A DNA stretch of 19,006 nucleotides, from NCBI GenBank assembly GCA_027488055.1, contig JAIYCK010000303.1, forward strand, positions 1-19,006, written 5' to 3'. The position numbers and the translations under genes were made by a program. This DNA comes from Flavobacteriales bacterium (GTDB lineage: Bacteria; Bacteroidota; Bacteroidia; Flavobacteriales_D; Sanyastnellaceae). The notes beneath the pieces are model-generated. The model saw nothing but the letters and a program-made list of their open reading frames with translations. It was not told the origin of the DNA and made no database searches. Numbering within the stretch: the first letter of the stretch is position 1; every line of letters begins with the position of its first letter. Shown in pieces: positions 1 through 7,947 of the stretch.

Positions 1-1
1 A

Positions 2-760
2 TTGTATTGCACTCCGAATGGGTCATTCCCGCACAACCCAGAGCCACTGCCAGAACATCTCACGGAATTATCCAAAGTAGTGTTGGAGCAACAATGCGAC
101 CTAGGAATCACTGTGGATCCAGATGTGGATCGTTTAGCATTTGTGTGCGAAGATGGTTCTATGTTCGGAGAGGAATATACCTTGGTGGCAGTAGCCGATT
201 ATGTGTTGACGCATAAGAAGGGAAATACGGTTTCTAATTTGTCATCCACGCGGGCCTTGCGGGATGTCACCATTCAGCACGGCGGTCAATATGTGGCGGC
301 AGCTGTGGGTGAAGTTAATGTGGTCCAAGCAATGAAAGACACCCATGCAGTCATCGGTGGTGAAGGCAATGGCGGTGTGATATATCCCGATGCACACTAT
401 GGTCGTGATGCCTTGGCTGGTATCGCTTTGTTTCTATCTCACTTGGCACATAAAAAAATGAAAATGTCAGATTTGCGTGACCATTATCCTAAATACGTGA
501 TCTCCAAAAATAAAATCGATCTTGTTGCAGGTATGGATGTGGATGGCATTTTGGCACGCGTACAATCGCTATTTCCGGATGCTCATGTAAGCACTGTGGA
601 CGGTGTTAAATTTGACTTTGAGGAAGGATGGGTGCATTTACGCAAAAGCAATACAGAGCCCATTGTGCGTGTCTACGCCGAACATACCACGACCGAACAA
701 GCGAACGCGTTGGCTCAAAAAGTTATTCAAGCAGTCAAGCAAATTGCAGGCTTAATTTAA
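2..760 (+). CDS. glmM: Phosphoglucosamine mutase, C-terminal part (5' end outside window)
   Basis: This is the C-terminal 252 residues of an alpha-D-phosphohexomutase, most likely GlmM. GlmM converts glucosamine-6-phosphate to glucosamine-1-phosphate in the cytoplasm on the way to UDP-GlcNAc. Three family landmarks are visible in order: the metal-binding loop DPDVDRL (about residue 41), the sugar-binding loop GEGNGG (about residue 119), and the C-terminal phosphate-binding loop RKSNTEP followed by RVYAE. The catalytic phosphoserine domain lies upstream of the window, so the apparent TTG at base 2 is not the real start. Families with DPDVDR plus GEGNGG are typically annotated as GlmM in Bacteroidota, but phosphomannomutase or phosphoglucomutase cannot be excluded from this fragment. 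The stop codon is two bases before the next gene, which suggests cotranscription. Confidence 0.9.
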   Translation: MYCTPNGSFPHNPEPLPEHLTELSKVVLEQQCDLGITVDPDVDRLAFVCEDGSMFGEEYTLVAVADYVLTHKKGNTVSNLSSTRALRDVTIQHGGQYVAAAVGEVNVVQAMKDTHAVIGGEGNGGVIYPDAHYGRDALAGIALFLSHLAHKKMKMSDLRDHYPKYVISKNKIDLVAGMDVDGILARVQSLFPDAHVSTVDGVKFDFEEGWVHLRKSNTEPIVRVYAEHTTTEQANALAQKVIQAVKQIAGLI

Positions 761-762
761 TA

Positions 763-1758
763 ATGGATCGGATGGAAAGGAGAAAATTTCTTTGGGGTAG
801 TTTGATTGGAAGTGGTGCCTTATTGGCGAATTCTTTAGTCAATCAAGGATGGGCGCAATCTGCTCGCAAAAAAAAGCTGCCACCATTTCTGACTGGCTTG
901 GTCATTTCAACCTGGAATGCTGGACTCACAGCGAATGAGCACGCTTGGAAAAGTTTACTTGAGGGGGGAAAGGCGTTGGATATGGTAGAAAAGGGCGTCA
1001 ATGCCATTGAGGCCGATTTTACGAATCGATACGTGGGATTGGGTGGCTTACCTGATCGAGAAGGTCACACAACGTTGGATGCGTGTATCATGGACAGCAA
1101 TGGCATGGCTGGCAGTGTGATGTGTGTGGAGCAAGTAAAGTATCCTTCTTCATTGGCCAGGCTAGTGATGGAAAAGACACCTCACGTGCAATTGGTAGGG
1201 GAGGGTGCTCAGCAATTTGCGGTGGAACAAGGGATCCAGCTCGATAACTATGTGAGTGATGAAGCGCAAAAAATGTACGAGGAATGGCTTCAAAAAAGCG
1301 AGTATAAGCCAATCATCAATGCAGAGAATCATGATACCATCGGACTGTTGGCCATCGATCGACAAGGTGATCTGGCTGGTGTATGTACAACAAGCGGAAT
1401 GGCTTATAAAATGCGCGGTAGAGTAGGTGATTCTCCCATTATTGGAGCAGGTTTATATGTAGACAACGAGATTGGTGCAGCCACAGCTACGGGCTTGGGA
1501 GAAGCAGTTGTGAGGACGTGTGGTTCCTTTTTAGTAGTGGAATTGATGCGTCAAGGAATGGATCCCCAGCGTGCTTGTGAGTCCGCGGTAGAACGAATTC
1601 GCAGTAAACACACCAATGTAAAAGACTTTCAAGTGGGTTTTTTAGCTGTCAACAAAGCAGGTGAAATAGGAGCATTTTCAGTCCAGCCTGGGTTTACATA
1701 TGCGCTCCATAAAAATGGAATCAATCAAATATTCAACGCTCCTAGCATGTTCAAATAA
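763..1758 (+). CDS. N4-(beta-N-acetylglucosaminyl)-L-asparaginase (glycosylasparaginase), Tat-exported
   Basis: This 331-residue Ntn-hydrolase cleaves the GlcNAc-asparagine bond left after N-glycoprotein breakdown. The N-terminus has a twin-arginine motif (ERRKFLW) and a hydrophobic stretch ending near WAQS, so export to the periplasm as a folded protein is likely. The STWN motif just after the signal matches the active-site tryptophan region of the Elizabethkingia enzyme. Autoproteolysis is expected between Asp191 and Thr192 in NHDTIG, with Thr192 as the new nucleophile. The downstream stretches MRGRVGDSP and GAATATGLGE match the substrate-binding segments of the beta subunit. Length is close to the family norm of about 330-340. 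The start was set at ATG 763, two bases after the glmM stop. ATG 772 (MERRKFLW) is an equally possible start and keeps the whole signal. A related isoaspartyl peptidase is less likely because of the STWN and HDTIG context. Confidence 0.9.
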   Translation: MDRMERRKFLWGSLIGSGALLANSLVNQGWAQSARKKKLPPFLTGLVISTWNAGLTANEHAWKSLLEGGKALDMVEKGVNAIEADFTNRYVGLGGLPDREGHTTLDACIMDSNGMAGSVMCVEQVKYPSSLARLVMEKTPHVQLVGEGAQQFAVEQGIQLDNYVSDEAQKMYEEWLQKSEYKPIINAENHDTIGLLAIDRQGDLAGVCTTSGMAYKMRGRVGDSPIIGAGLYVDNEIGAATATGLGEAVVRTCGSFLVVELMRQGMDPQRACESAVERIRSKHTNVKDFQVGFLAVNKAGEIGAFSVQPGFTYALHKNGINQIFNAPSMFK

Positions 1759-1765
1759 GCACTTG

Positions 1766-2098
1766 TTAGGACTTCAACGCAGTCAAGACTTCATGTAAAA
1801 TAGTGGCTGGTCCACCAAAGTGATCAACCACCTTAGCGTGTGGGGCAAATTCAGGAAGGCCATTGGTTAGCGAAATTTTGTCATGAGGATCTACACCGCC
1901 CATGATCAGAATCACATCCAACGCGCCAGTACGAATGTAATCGGAGGCCTCCATCAAATTCGTAAATCCATGTGTGGCGAAACCTCCTTTGTTCAAAATG
2001 GAAGTAGCATTGCTTAGTACATAGTCGTGTTTAGCAAAGACAAGAATGTGATGGATAGCGGCATTTTCTGATGCTTGAATGACTGGTGTTTCTTCCAT
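1766..2098 (-). CDS. Small receiver-like protein of unknown function
   Basis: This 110-residue protein has no function I can name. It has an alternating beta-alpha pattern: strand HHILVFA, helix, strand around ATHGF, helix EASDYIR, strand DVILIMGG, loop, strand AKVVDHF, and a C-terminal helix TILHEVLTAL. That resembles a single CheY-like receiver fold. However, the acidic pair after strand 1 is not present as a pair, and the phospho-acceptor position at the end of strand 3 is occupied by MGG instead of an aspartate, so phosphorylation is unlikely. There is no output domain. It converges on the glycosylasparaginase gene with only 7 bp between the stops and diverges from the prenyltransferase gene. 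The start at ATG 2098 is the only ATG that keeps the first strand. The receiver likeness is inference from the pattern only. Confidence 0.7.
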   Translation of the reverse strand: MEETPVIQASENAAIHHILVFAKHDYVLSNATSILNKGGFATHGFTNLMEASDYIRTGALDVILIMGGVDPHDKISLTNGLPEFAPHAKVVDHFGGPATILHEVLTALKS

Positions 2099-2139
2099 GT
2101 TTCCGATTGTTGTAAAAGCGATAAAGAGCTTCTGTTTTG

Positions 2140-2170
2140 CAATAATATTTCAGTCTGACCATTTTCACAA
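2140..2170 (-). promoter_or_regulatory. Candidate Bacteroidota-type promoter for the receiver-like gene
   Basis: On the minus strand, TTG (2170-2168) is followed by a 20-nt spacer and TATTATTG (2147-2140). This matches TTG-N(17-23)-TAnnTTTG with one mismatch. It would start transcription about 35-40 nt before ATG 2098. The motif is short and AT-rich, so chance occurrence is possible. Confidence 0.3.
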
Positions 2171-2226
2171 CCTTTTTGCGGGCTTGGTTCGGAAGTATTT
2201 TGATAAATAAAGCACATTTAGAAAAG

Positions 2227-2255
2227 TTGCATTGACCTTCAGGGCTCTATCTTCG
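2227..2255 (+). promoter_or_regulatory. Candidate promoter of the prenyltransferase gene, possibly leaderless
   Basis: TTG (2227-2229), an 18-nt spacer and TATCTTCG (2248-2255) match the Bacteroidota consensus with one mismatch in the -7 box. The GTG start lies only 5 nt after the box, so transcription from this site would give an almost leaderless message. Confidence 0.3.
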
Positions 2256-2259
2256 CGGG

Positions 2260-3231
2260 GTGAACCGATACAGAAGCTTAGTTCAATTGACGCGCCCTAC
2301 GAATCTGGTGATTGTGGTTTTGACCATGATCATTACACGGTATGTGGTGGTATTGCCAATGGCGCGCAAAGCAGGAATTGGCATTGAGCCACAGTTGTCG
2401 CATGTAGAGTTTGCCCTCACCATCTTGATCGCAGTGCTTTTGACTGCCGCAGGCAATATTATCAATGATTATTTCGATTTGCGTGTTGATCAAATCAATA
2501 AACCCGACCGCGTCATTGTGGGCAAACGGATCAAAAGGCGCGTGGCGATTGTCTTGCATCAGGGTTTGAATCTGATTGCATTGTTGCTGGCATTATGGGT
2601 TTGCAGCTCAGCGCACTTTTGGTGGCCTCTGACAATTCCCATCCTGGTGGCTACGTTATTATGGTTTTATTCACCAGTATTCAAAAAAAAGTGGATGATA
2701 GGCAATGTTGTAGTGGCTCTTTGCACAGCATTGGTTCCGTTTTGGGCGGCCATTTTTGACCTCCATCACATGCGATTGAAATATGTGGATCAATGGGTGG
2801 ATGGCGAACATTTTCTCAGTCGCATCTATTTGGTGGTTCTCATTATATGTGTGTCCTCTTTTTTGCTTAATCTCATTCGTGAGGCTCTCAAAGATGCAGA
2901 GGATATGCAAGGGGATGCGAAGGGGGCTTATCAAACCTTGCCACTCGTATCAGGCATGCAATGGACCGTGCGTTATGCACAAGTTATTCTCGCTTTATAT
3001 CTGGCGCTGATGGTGTTCTTGGCCATGCGCCCCGTATTGCAATTTCAATCCAATAAAGTGCCGCTGATCATTTTTCTCACACTTCTGATTGTGCCGGGTC
3101 TTTTGAGCTTTTTACTTATTTCCAAATCATCTGACAAGGCTTCATTCGCCAAAGCATCGGCTTCTGTGAAGTGGCTAATGCTACTAGGACTAGTTGCTGT
3201 GGTGGTGTTGAGTCGTGTCAATTGGAATTGA
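2260..3231 (+). CDS. UbiA-family prenyltransferase (geranylgeranylglycerol-phosphate geranylgeranyltransferase-like)
   Basis: This 323-residue polytopic membrane enzyme has about eight or nine hydrophobic segments. Both UbiA aspartate motifs are present: N69-D70-xx-D73-xxx-D77 in NDYFDLRVD, and D212-xx-D215-xx-G218-D219 in DAEDMQGD. These bind the Mg-pyrophosphate of the prenyl donor. The short N-terminus reading LVQLTRPTNL before the first membrane segment is typical of this group. In Bacteroidota such proteins are often annotated as digeranylgeranylglyceryl-phosphate synthase-like, but the acceptor cannot be read from the sequence; menaquinone (MenA) or heme O synthesis are alternatives. 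The start is GTG 2260: no ATG lies before the first membrane helix, and the first in-frame ATG (2326) is inside it. The gene converges on the cysteine desulfurase with 44 bp between stops. Confidence 0.85.
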   Translation: MNRYRSLVQLTRPTNLVIVVLTMIITRYVVVLPMARKAGIGIEPQLSHVEFALTILIAVLLTAAGNIINDYFDLRVDQINKPDRVIVGKRIKRRVAIVLHQGLNLIALLLALWVCSSAHFWWPLTIPILVATLLWFYSPVFKKKWMIGNVVVALCTALVPFWAAIFDLHHMRLKYVDQWVDGEHFLSRIYLVVLIICVSSFLLNLIREALKDAEDMQGDAKGAYQTLPLVSGMQWTVRYAQVILALYLALMVFLAMRPVLQFQSNKVPLIIFLTLLIVPGLLSFLLISKSSDKASFAKASASVKWLMLLGLVAVVVLSRVNWN

Positions 3232-3256
3232 CGTGCGTCAACGAATCACAACAGAA

Positions 3257-3275
3257 TAATCTAGGATTAGTATTT
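3257..3275. terminator. Weak candidate terminator between convergent genes
   Basis: TAATC-TAG-GATTA (3257-3269) can form a 5-bp hairpin, followed by GTATTTTT, in the 44-bp gap between the prenyltransferase and cysteine desulfurase stops. The stem is short and AT-rich and the loop has only 3 nt, so this is a weak call. Confidence 0.2.
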
Positions 3276-4427
3276 TTACATGGATGCTGCAGTGGCAGCG
3301 CGACAATGATCTTTGATTTTCTCCAATGCAAAGTCGATTTCAACGCGGGTAGTATAACGGCTGAATGAAAATCGCAAACTTGCACAGTGGGGTTGCAATG
3401 CATTGATTCCCTCAAGTACATGTGAGCCTTTAGCGGCACCGCTGCTGCAGGCACTACCGCCACTGCAGGCCACTCCGTCCAAGTCTAACAAGAATAACAT
3501 CATATCGGCATTCTCACCTTCAGGCAATGTTGCATTTAGCACAGTATACAATGCATCAGATTCCTTTGAGCGACCGTTGAATCGAATGCCAGGTATGTTG
3601 GTTTCCAATTGCGCAATCATATAATTTTTCACATCGCGCACATGCGCTGCATGGTCTTCCATGTGTGTCGCTGCTAAATCGAGTGCCTTGGCTAAGCCTA
3701 CAATGCCATAAAGGTTTTCTGTTCCGCCTCGTAATCCGCGCTCTTGACCACCACCCGTCATGGCAGCATTTACCTTGAGCGACTTGTTAATGTAGATGAA
3801 ACCAACGCCTTTCGGTCCATGAAATTTATGAGCAGAAGCATTCAAGAAATGAATAGGCACTTCGTCGGTGTGAATGGCGTAATGCCCCATCGTTTGCACG
3901 GTATCACTGTGAAAAATGGCGTTGTATTTGGCACATAAATGACCAACTTCGGTCAATGAAATCATATTGCCTATTTCGTTGTTGGCATGCATCAGGCTCA
4001 CACAACTGCGACCGTGGGTGGCCAATAGGACTTCTAAATGTTCCATATCCACGCTACCATCGGGCGTTAATTCAACTAGGCTTAGTTTGACATTGTATTT
4101 TTCACAGAGTAACTGCGCTGTTTTGATCACTGCGCTGTGCTCTATTTTGGACGTGATAATGTGGGTGCAGCCCAAATCAACGATGGATGAAGTAAGCGCG
4201 AAATTATCTGCTTCGGTTCCGCCACTTGTGAAATAGATTTCGCTTGGGCTGCAATGCAAGTGCTGTGCAATGGTCCGACGGGCTGCCTCAATGGCTGTTT
4301 TGGTTTTGCGCCCAAAGGCGTGCGATGAACTTGGATTGCCAAAATGCGAAGTGAAATATGGCATCATGGCCTCCAAAACTTCAGGAGCCATCGGCGTTGT
4401 GGCGGCATTGTCTAAATAAACCTTCAT
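3276..4427 (-). CDS. Cysteine desulfurase, NifS/IscS family
   Basis: This 383-residue PLP enzyme removes sulfur from L-cysteine as an enzyme persulfide, for Fe-S cluster assembly or tRNA thiolation. The sequence shows the N-terminal LDNAATTP, the cofactor-binding SGGTEADN, the PLP histidine region KIEHSAV, the Schiff-base lysine Lys201 in SAHKFHGPKG, and the catalytic Cys327 in GSACSSG. Lys201 and Cys327 sit close to the corresponding positions of E. coli IscS (206 and 328). A second cysteine, Cys321, lies six residues earlier (VACSGGSAC). The start was placed at ATG 4427 because MKVYLDNAATTP is the normal family N-terminus; the reading frame is open further upstream but that part shows no family similarity. 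The gene stands alone, with no iscU, iscA or iscR nearby, so its pathway role (IscS or NifS-like) cannot be decided here. Confidence 0.93.
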   Translation of the reverse strand: MKVYLDNAATTPMAPEVLEAMMPYFTSHFGNPSSSHAFGRKTKTAIEAARRTIAQHLHCSPSEIYFTSGGTEADNFALTSSIVDLGCTHIITSKIEHSAVIKTAQLLCEKYNVKLSLVELTPDGSVDMEHLEVLLATHGRSCVSLMHANNEIGNMISLTEVGHLCAKYNAIFHSDTVQTMGHYAIHTDEVPIHFLNASAHKFHGPKGVGFIYINKSLKVNAAMTGGGQERGLRGGTENLYGIVGLAKALDLAATHMEDHAAHVRDVKNYMIAQLETNIPGIRFNGRSKESDALYTVLNATLPEGENADMMLFLLDLDGVACSGGSACSSGAAKGSHVLEGINALQPHCASLRFSFSRYTTRVEIDFALEKIKDHCRAATAASM

Positions 4428-4534
4428 AGTATGATTATGACTTCGTTCAATGCTGTGGCGCAAAACTACAGCGCCGCAAAGATCGTATTTTTTCAGTCTC
4501 AAACCAATGCGTATCCGCCATTATTCGTGGAACG

Positions 4535-6286
4535 CTAACCCACCATCTCGCGTTTCAGGGTTTCTACGGTATCATCTGGAAGATTTTGTAAATCTAGATA
4601 CATCAGGCCATCCAAAGCATTATTGAATTTTGGGTCGCAATTGAAAGCAATAATTTTTGCATTTTGCTGAAGGTATTTTTTGAGAAGTACAGGCATGGTG
4701 AAGCTACTTGGCTCTATGTCAGAAATCACCTTGTCCATTTTCTTCATATCGGATTGAGTAGCCTCCAGAAGTGAAGCGGTATCTACGCGATGCGTCTTTG
4801 TCTTGAAACTATTTCTGGGTTTCACAAACTGAGAAAAATTCGAATCGAAATAGTGCTTTTCAATGAATTGTATGATCAACTCTTTCGACACTTCTTGATA
4901 ACTATTGCTAATCGATACAGGTCCAATGATAAAACGGAAATGAGGTTTGGACATCATATAAAATAGGATGCCTTTCCAGAGCAAGAATAGCGAGAGTCGA
5001 TGACGCTGATATTCCTCAATGATGAAAGATCGACCCAATTCGAGGCCCTGCGAAAACATGGGATGCAATTCCTTGCCAATTTTAAATAGGCTTGAAGTAT
5101 AGAATCCCTGAATGCCATATCGTTCAATAATGTGGGCCCCATTGCCCACTCGATAGGCTCCTGCAATTTTTTGGGCTTTTCGGTCCCACAAAATCAAGTG
5201 ATCGTAATAAAGATCATATTCATCCAAGTCAATGCTTTTGTTGGTGCCTTCACCCACCGCTCGGAAGGTCACTTCCCGCAAACGGCCGATCTCACGCAAC
5301 GTGTTTGGAATCAGTTGAGAGTCTACTACAAAACAATCAAATATGTCGTAGCTCAACGTTTTGTAAGCTGCACAAGCTTCCAATTCCTTGGCGATCACCT
5401 CCTGGGGTATTGCTTCAATGATGGGGTCTTCCTTTTTTGGAAATCGAAATGCATGAAAATAAGAACGCTTAACCTCAACGGAGCTTGCGAGCGAATAGGT
5501 TTTTGCACGGAGGTAGCGACCATAACGCTCCAAGTCGGTAAACATCGTGACGTCTTTGGGCAAGATAGGCTTGCCGATGCGCAGTCGCAAAGTCTCGCCT
5601 TTTTTCTTCAGCATCTCACTTGGCAACGCAAGGGTGCGCAAATTGGGATGAAGGAGTCCTAAAAAATGAAACAATCTTGAATTGGAACCATCAAAATATA
5701 GAGGAACCACAGGCACATTTGCCTTTTTGATAATCTTGAGCGCACTGCTCTGCCATTTGCGATCGGCCACATTGCGCAAATCGGATTGAAAGGTGCTGAC
5801 TTCCCCTGCCGGAAAAATTCCCAAAGGCAAACCTGATTCGATGTGTTGCAAAGCGGCTTTCAAACCGCTGATATTGTTGTAGGCGCCCTTGTTGTTTTCG
5901 AAGGGGTTGACTGAAAGGAAGTAGTTCTTGATAGGTTCGACATTCTGCAATAAGAAGTTGGCCATTACTTTGAAGTCAGGTCGCACGCTGGCTATGACCT
6001 TGATCATAACCAGGCCGTCCAAGGCTCCAAAGGGGTGATTGGCTACAATTACAAAAGGTCCTTCTTTAGGGATATTCGCCAATTGAGCGGGATCGAATTC
6101 AACCTGGAGATCGAGGTACTCGAAAATTCGGTCAATCGCTTGCAAATCCTCAGCCTGACATACGGCGTTATACAACTCGTTGACTTTGTCGATGCGAGTA
6201 ACCCGCGACAGTAGGCCCACAATGGGATTGTTCACCTGGAGCTTCGTGGCAGAGGCGATGACTTCGGCAGGAATAAGTTTTTTCAT
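4535..6286 (-). CDS. Bifunctional acyltransferase, OlsF-like (PlsC-type domain plus GNAT-type N-acyltransferase domain)
   Basis: This 583-residue protein joins two acyltransferase domains. Residues about 70-270 form a PlsC-like O-acyltransferase of the 'putative hemolysin' group: NHPFGALDG (His84, Asp90, HX5D spacing) and FPAGEVS (158-164) are visible. Residues about 310-510 resemble the N-acyl amino acid synthase (OlsB/GNAT-like) domain, with TFRAVGEG, DHLILWD, IAGAYRVG and LELGRSFI. This order matches OlsF of Serratia and Flavobacterium johnsoniae, which makes ornithine lipids by N-acylating and then O-acylating the amino acid. The amino acid used here (ornithine, glycine or other) is inference. 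No transmembrane segment is obvious, so the protein probably acts at the inner membrane surface. The start is ATG 6286 (MKKLIPAEV); TTG 6298 would add four residues. The gene is flanked by the cysteine desulfurase gene on one side and the dcw arm terminator on the other, so it is likely transcribed alone. Confidence 0.85.
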   Translation of the reverse strand: MKKLIPAEVIASATKLQVNNPIVGLLSRVTRIDKVNELYNAVCQAEDLQAIDRIFEYLDLQVEFDPAQLANIPKEGPFVIVANHPFGALDGLVMIKVIASVRPDFKVMANFLLQNVEPIKNYFLSVNPFENNKGAYNNISGLKAALQHIESGLPLGIFPAGEVSTFQSDLRNVADRKWQSSALKIIKKANVPVVPLYFDGSNSRLFHFLGLLHPNLRTLALPSEMLKKKGETLRLRIGKPILPKDVTMFTDLERYGRYLRAKTYSLASSVEVKRSYFHAFRFPKKEDPIIEAIPQEVIAKELEACAAYKTLSYDIFDCFVVDSQLIPNTLREIGRLREVTFRAVGEGTNKSIDLDEYDLYYDHLILWDRKAQKIAGAYRVGNGAHIIERYGIQGFYTSSLFKIGKELHPMFSQGLELGRSFIIEEYQRHRLSLFLLWKGILFYMMSKPHFRFIIGPVSISNSYQEVSKELIIQFIEKHYFDSNFSQFVKPRNSFKTKTHRVDTASLLEATQSDMKKMDKVISDIEPSSFTMPVLLKKYLQQNAKIIAFNCDPKFNNALDGLMYLDLQNLPDDTVETLKREMVG

Positions 6287-6522
6287 ATGGGTAAGCAATG
6301 TCGCAAGGATTTGATCCCAACCCTACGGATGCCCGAAAATACAATATAATCGTAATATTCGACGTCAGGCTACCTCGAAATGACTAATTTGGAGATGATG
6401 TTGGACAAAGCCTAATTACTACCCCAATATTGTACAGAGGGGATTCTGATGAATAATATGGTCGACATGTAGTTTGGTTGATACCAATCTCTGAGTATGC
6501 TGCTAATTGTTAGTTTATAAAG
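6287..6522. other. Intergenic region upstream of the OlsF-like gene
   Basis: There is no convincing gene in this AT-rich stretch between the acyltransferase start and the murD terminator. It must hold the acyltransferase promoter, but I found no clear TTG-N(17-23)-TAnnTTTG match on the minus strand. A CCCC/GGGG pair with a 13-nt loop near 6422-6442 is too weak to name. Confidence 0.4.
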
Positions 6523-6554
6523 CAAAAAAAACCCGTGGTTTAGGCGCCACGGGT
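6523..6554 (-). terminator. Intrinsic terminator after murD
   Basis: On the minus strand, a perfect 8-bp GC-rich stem ACCCGTGG/CCACGGGT (arms 6554-6547 and 6538-6531) with an 8-nt loop is followed directly by a run of seven or more T. It begins about 28 nt after the murD stop. It ends the mraZ-to-murD transcript where ftsW would normally follow. Confidence 0.9.
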
Positions 6555-6582
6555 CTCGACTGGAATCGCACGTATTTTTAAA

Positions 6583-7947
6583 TCAAAGACGCTTCACAGC
6601 GGCCTTGAACTGACGGCCGCGATCTTCGTAATTCTCAAATAAATCAAATGAAGCACAAGCAGGTGATAACAACACTACGTCGCCTTCATGCGCTAGATCG
6701 TATGATACACGCACTGCATGCTCAGCGGTCGTGACATCGATGATGGTAGCAACCATGCCTTCAAATGCTTTGCGAATTTTAGAACTGTCCTTGGTAAGAC
6801 AAACGATGGCTTTCACCTTGGCACGAACGAGTTCATTCAACTCTGTGTAGTCGTTGCCTTTGTCTTGACCCCCAGCAATCCATACCGTTGGGTGGGTCAT
6901 GCTCTCAAGCGCATACCATGTGCTATTGATGTTGGTGGCCTTGCTGTCGTTGATGAAGTTTACGCCATTCACCTTTTGCACGTTTTCTAAGCGGTGTTCG
7001 ATGCCCTCAAAATTGACAAGGCTCTCACGTACCACTTCTTTGCGCACATCGAGCACACGTCCAGATACACCGCTAGCCATGCTATTGCCCACATTGTGTT
7101 TGCCTTTAAGGGCGAGTTCAGTCATTTTCATTTGAAGTAAGTTTTGGTTGATATAGATATTTATTGAATCCATTTGAGTATAGGCTCCTTCTGAGTAGCC
7201 TGCAGGAAGGCTTTCCTGCAAAGTGTATGGGATGCAACGCGGTGCAAGACTGCGATGGTTGAGCCCTCGTTTGGCCATTTCGGCCTCGATCACAGGATCA
7301 TCGGCATTGAATATGAAAACCCCTTGGGTGTCCATGTTTCTCAAGATGCGGAACTTCGAATCGACGTACTTCTGAAAGTCATAGTCGTATCGGTCCAAAT
7401 GATCGGGTGTGATATTGGTCAAGATGGCTACGTCGGCCTTGAAATCATACATGCCATCGAGTTGAAAGCTGGAGATCTCCAATACGTAATATTCAAAGCT
7501 GGCTTGGGCCACTTGACGCGCAAAACTTTTACCGACATTGCCTGCCAATCCCACATTCAATCCTGCATTTTGTAGGAGGTTGTATGTGAGCATGGTCGTG
7601 GTCGTTTTGCCATTGCTGCCCGTAATACAAATCAATTTGGCGTCGGTGTAACGTGCGGCGAATTCAATTTCTGAAATCACTGGGATGCCCAACGATTTGA
7701 GTTGTTGAATGAGCGGTGTGGCGTCACTTATGCCTGGGCTTTTTACAACTAAATCGGCCCTCAAAATCTGAGATTCGGTGTGCCCACCATGTTCGTATGA
7801 AATGCCATGCATTGCCAACTCCTCGCGATAGGGTTCTTTCAATGTGCCCTTGTCTGACAAGAACACATCATACCCTTTTTGGGTACCCAATACGGCAGTT
7901 CCTACGCCGCTTTCACCACCACCAAGTATGATTAGTCGTTGTTTCAT
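6583..7947 (-). CDS. murD: UDP-N-acetylmuramoyl-L-alanine--D-glutamate ligase
   Basis: MurD adds D-glutamate to UDP-MurNAc-L-Ala with ATP in the cytoplasm. The 454-residue protein is of normal length. The Rossmann-like N-terminal domain begins LIILGGGESGVG; the Mur-ligase ATP loop is GSNGKTTT (110-117); NITPDHLDRY marks the central domain; and INDSKATN with LLSPACASFDLFENYEDRG is specific for MurD within the Mur ligases. The ATG start at 7947 overlaps the last base of the mraY stop (TAATG), so translation is probably coupled. It is the last gene of the leftward dcw arm and is followed by an intrinsic terminator instead of ftsW. Confidence 0.97.
   Translation of the reverse strand: MKQRLIILGGGESGVGTAVLGTQKGYDVFLSDKGTLKEPYREELAMHGISYEHGGHTESQILRADLVVKSPGISDATPLIQQLKSLGIPVISEIEFAARYTDAKLICITGSNGKTTTTMLTYNLLQNAGLNVGLAGNVGKSFARQVAQASFEYYVLEISSFQLDGMYDFKADVAILTNITPDHLDRYDYDFQKYVDSKFRILRNMDTQGVFIFNADDPVIEAEMAKRGLNHRSLAPRCIPYTLQESLPAGYSEGAYTQMDSINIYINQNLLQMKMTELALKGKHNVGNSMASGVSGRVLDVRKEVVRESLVNFEGIEHRLENVQKVNGVNFINDSKATNINSTWYALESMTHPTVWIAGGQDKGNDYTELNELVRAKVKAIVCLTKDSSKIRKAFEGMVATIIDVTTAEHAVRVSYDLAHEGDVVLLSPACASFDLFENYEDRGRQFKAAVKRL

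Noticed and set aside
5132..5662. 176-codon open frame antisense to the OlsF-like gene
   Set aside because: It lies wholly opposite a well-supported coding region and shows no motif; it is a shadow frame.
6422..6442. CCCC/GGGG inverted pair in the gap before the acyltransferase gene
   Set aside because: A 4-bp stem with a 13-nt loop and no T-run is within chance expectation.
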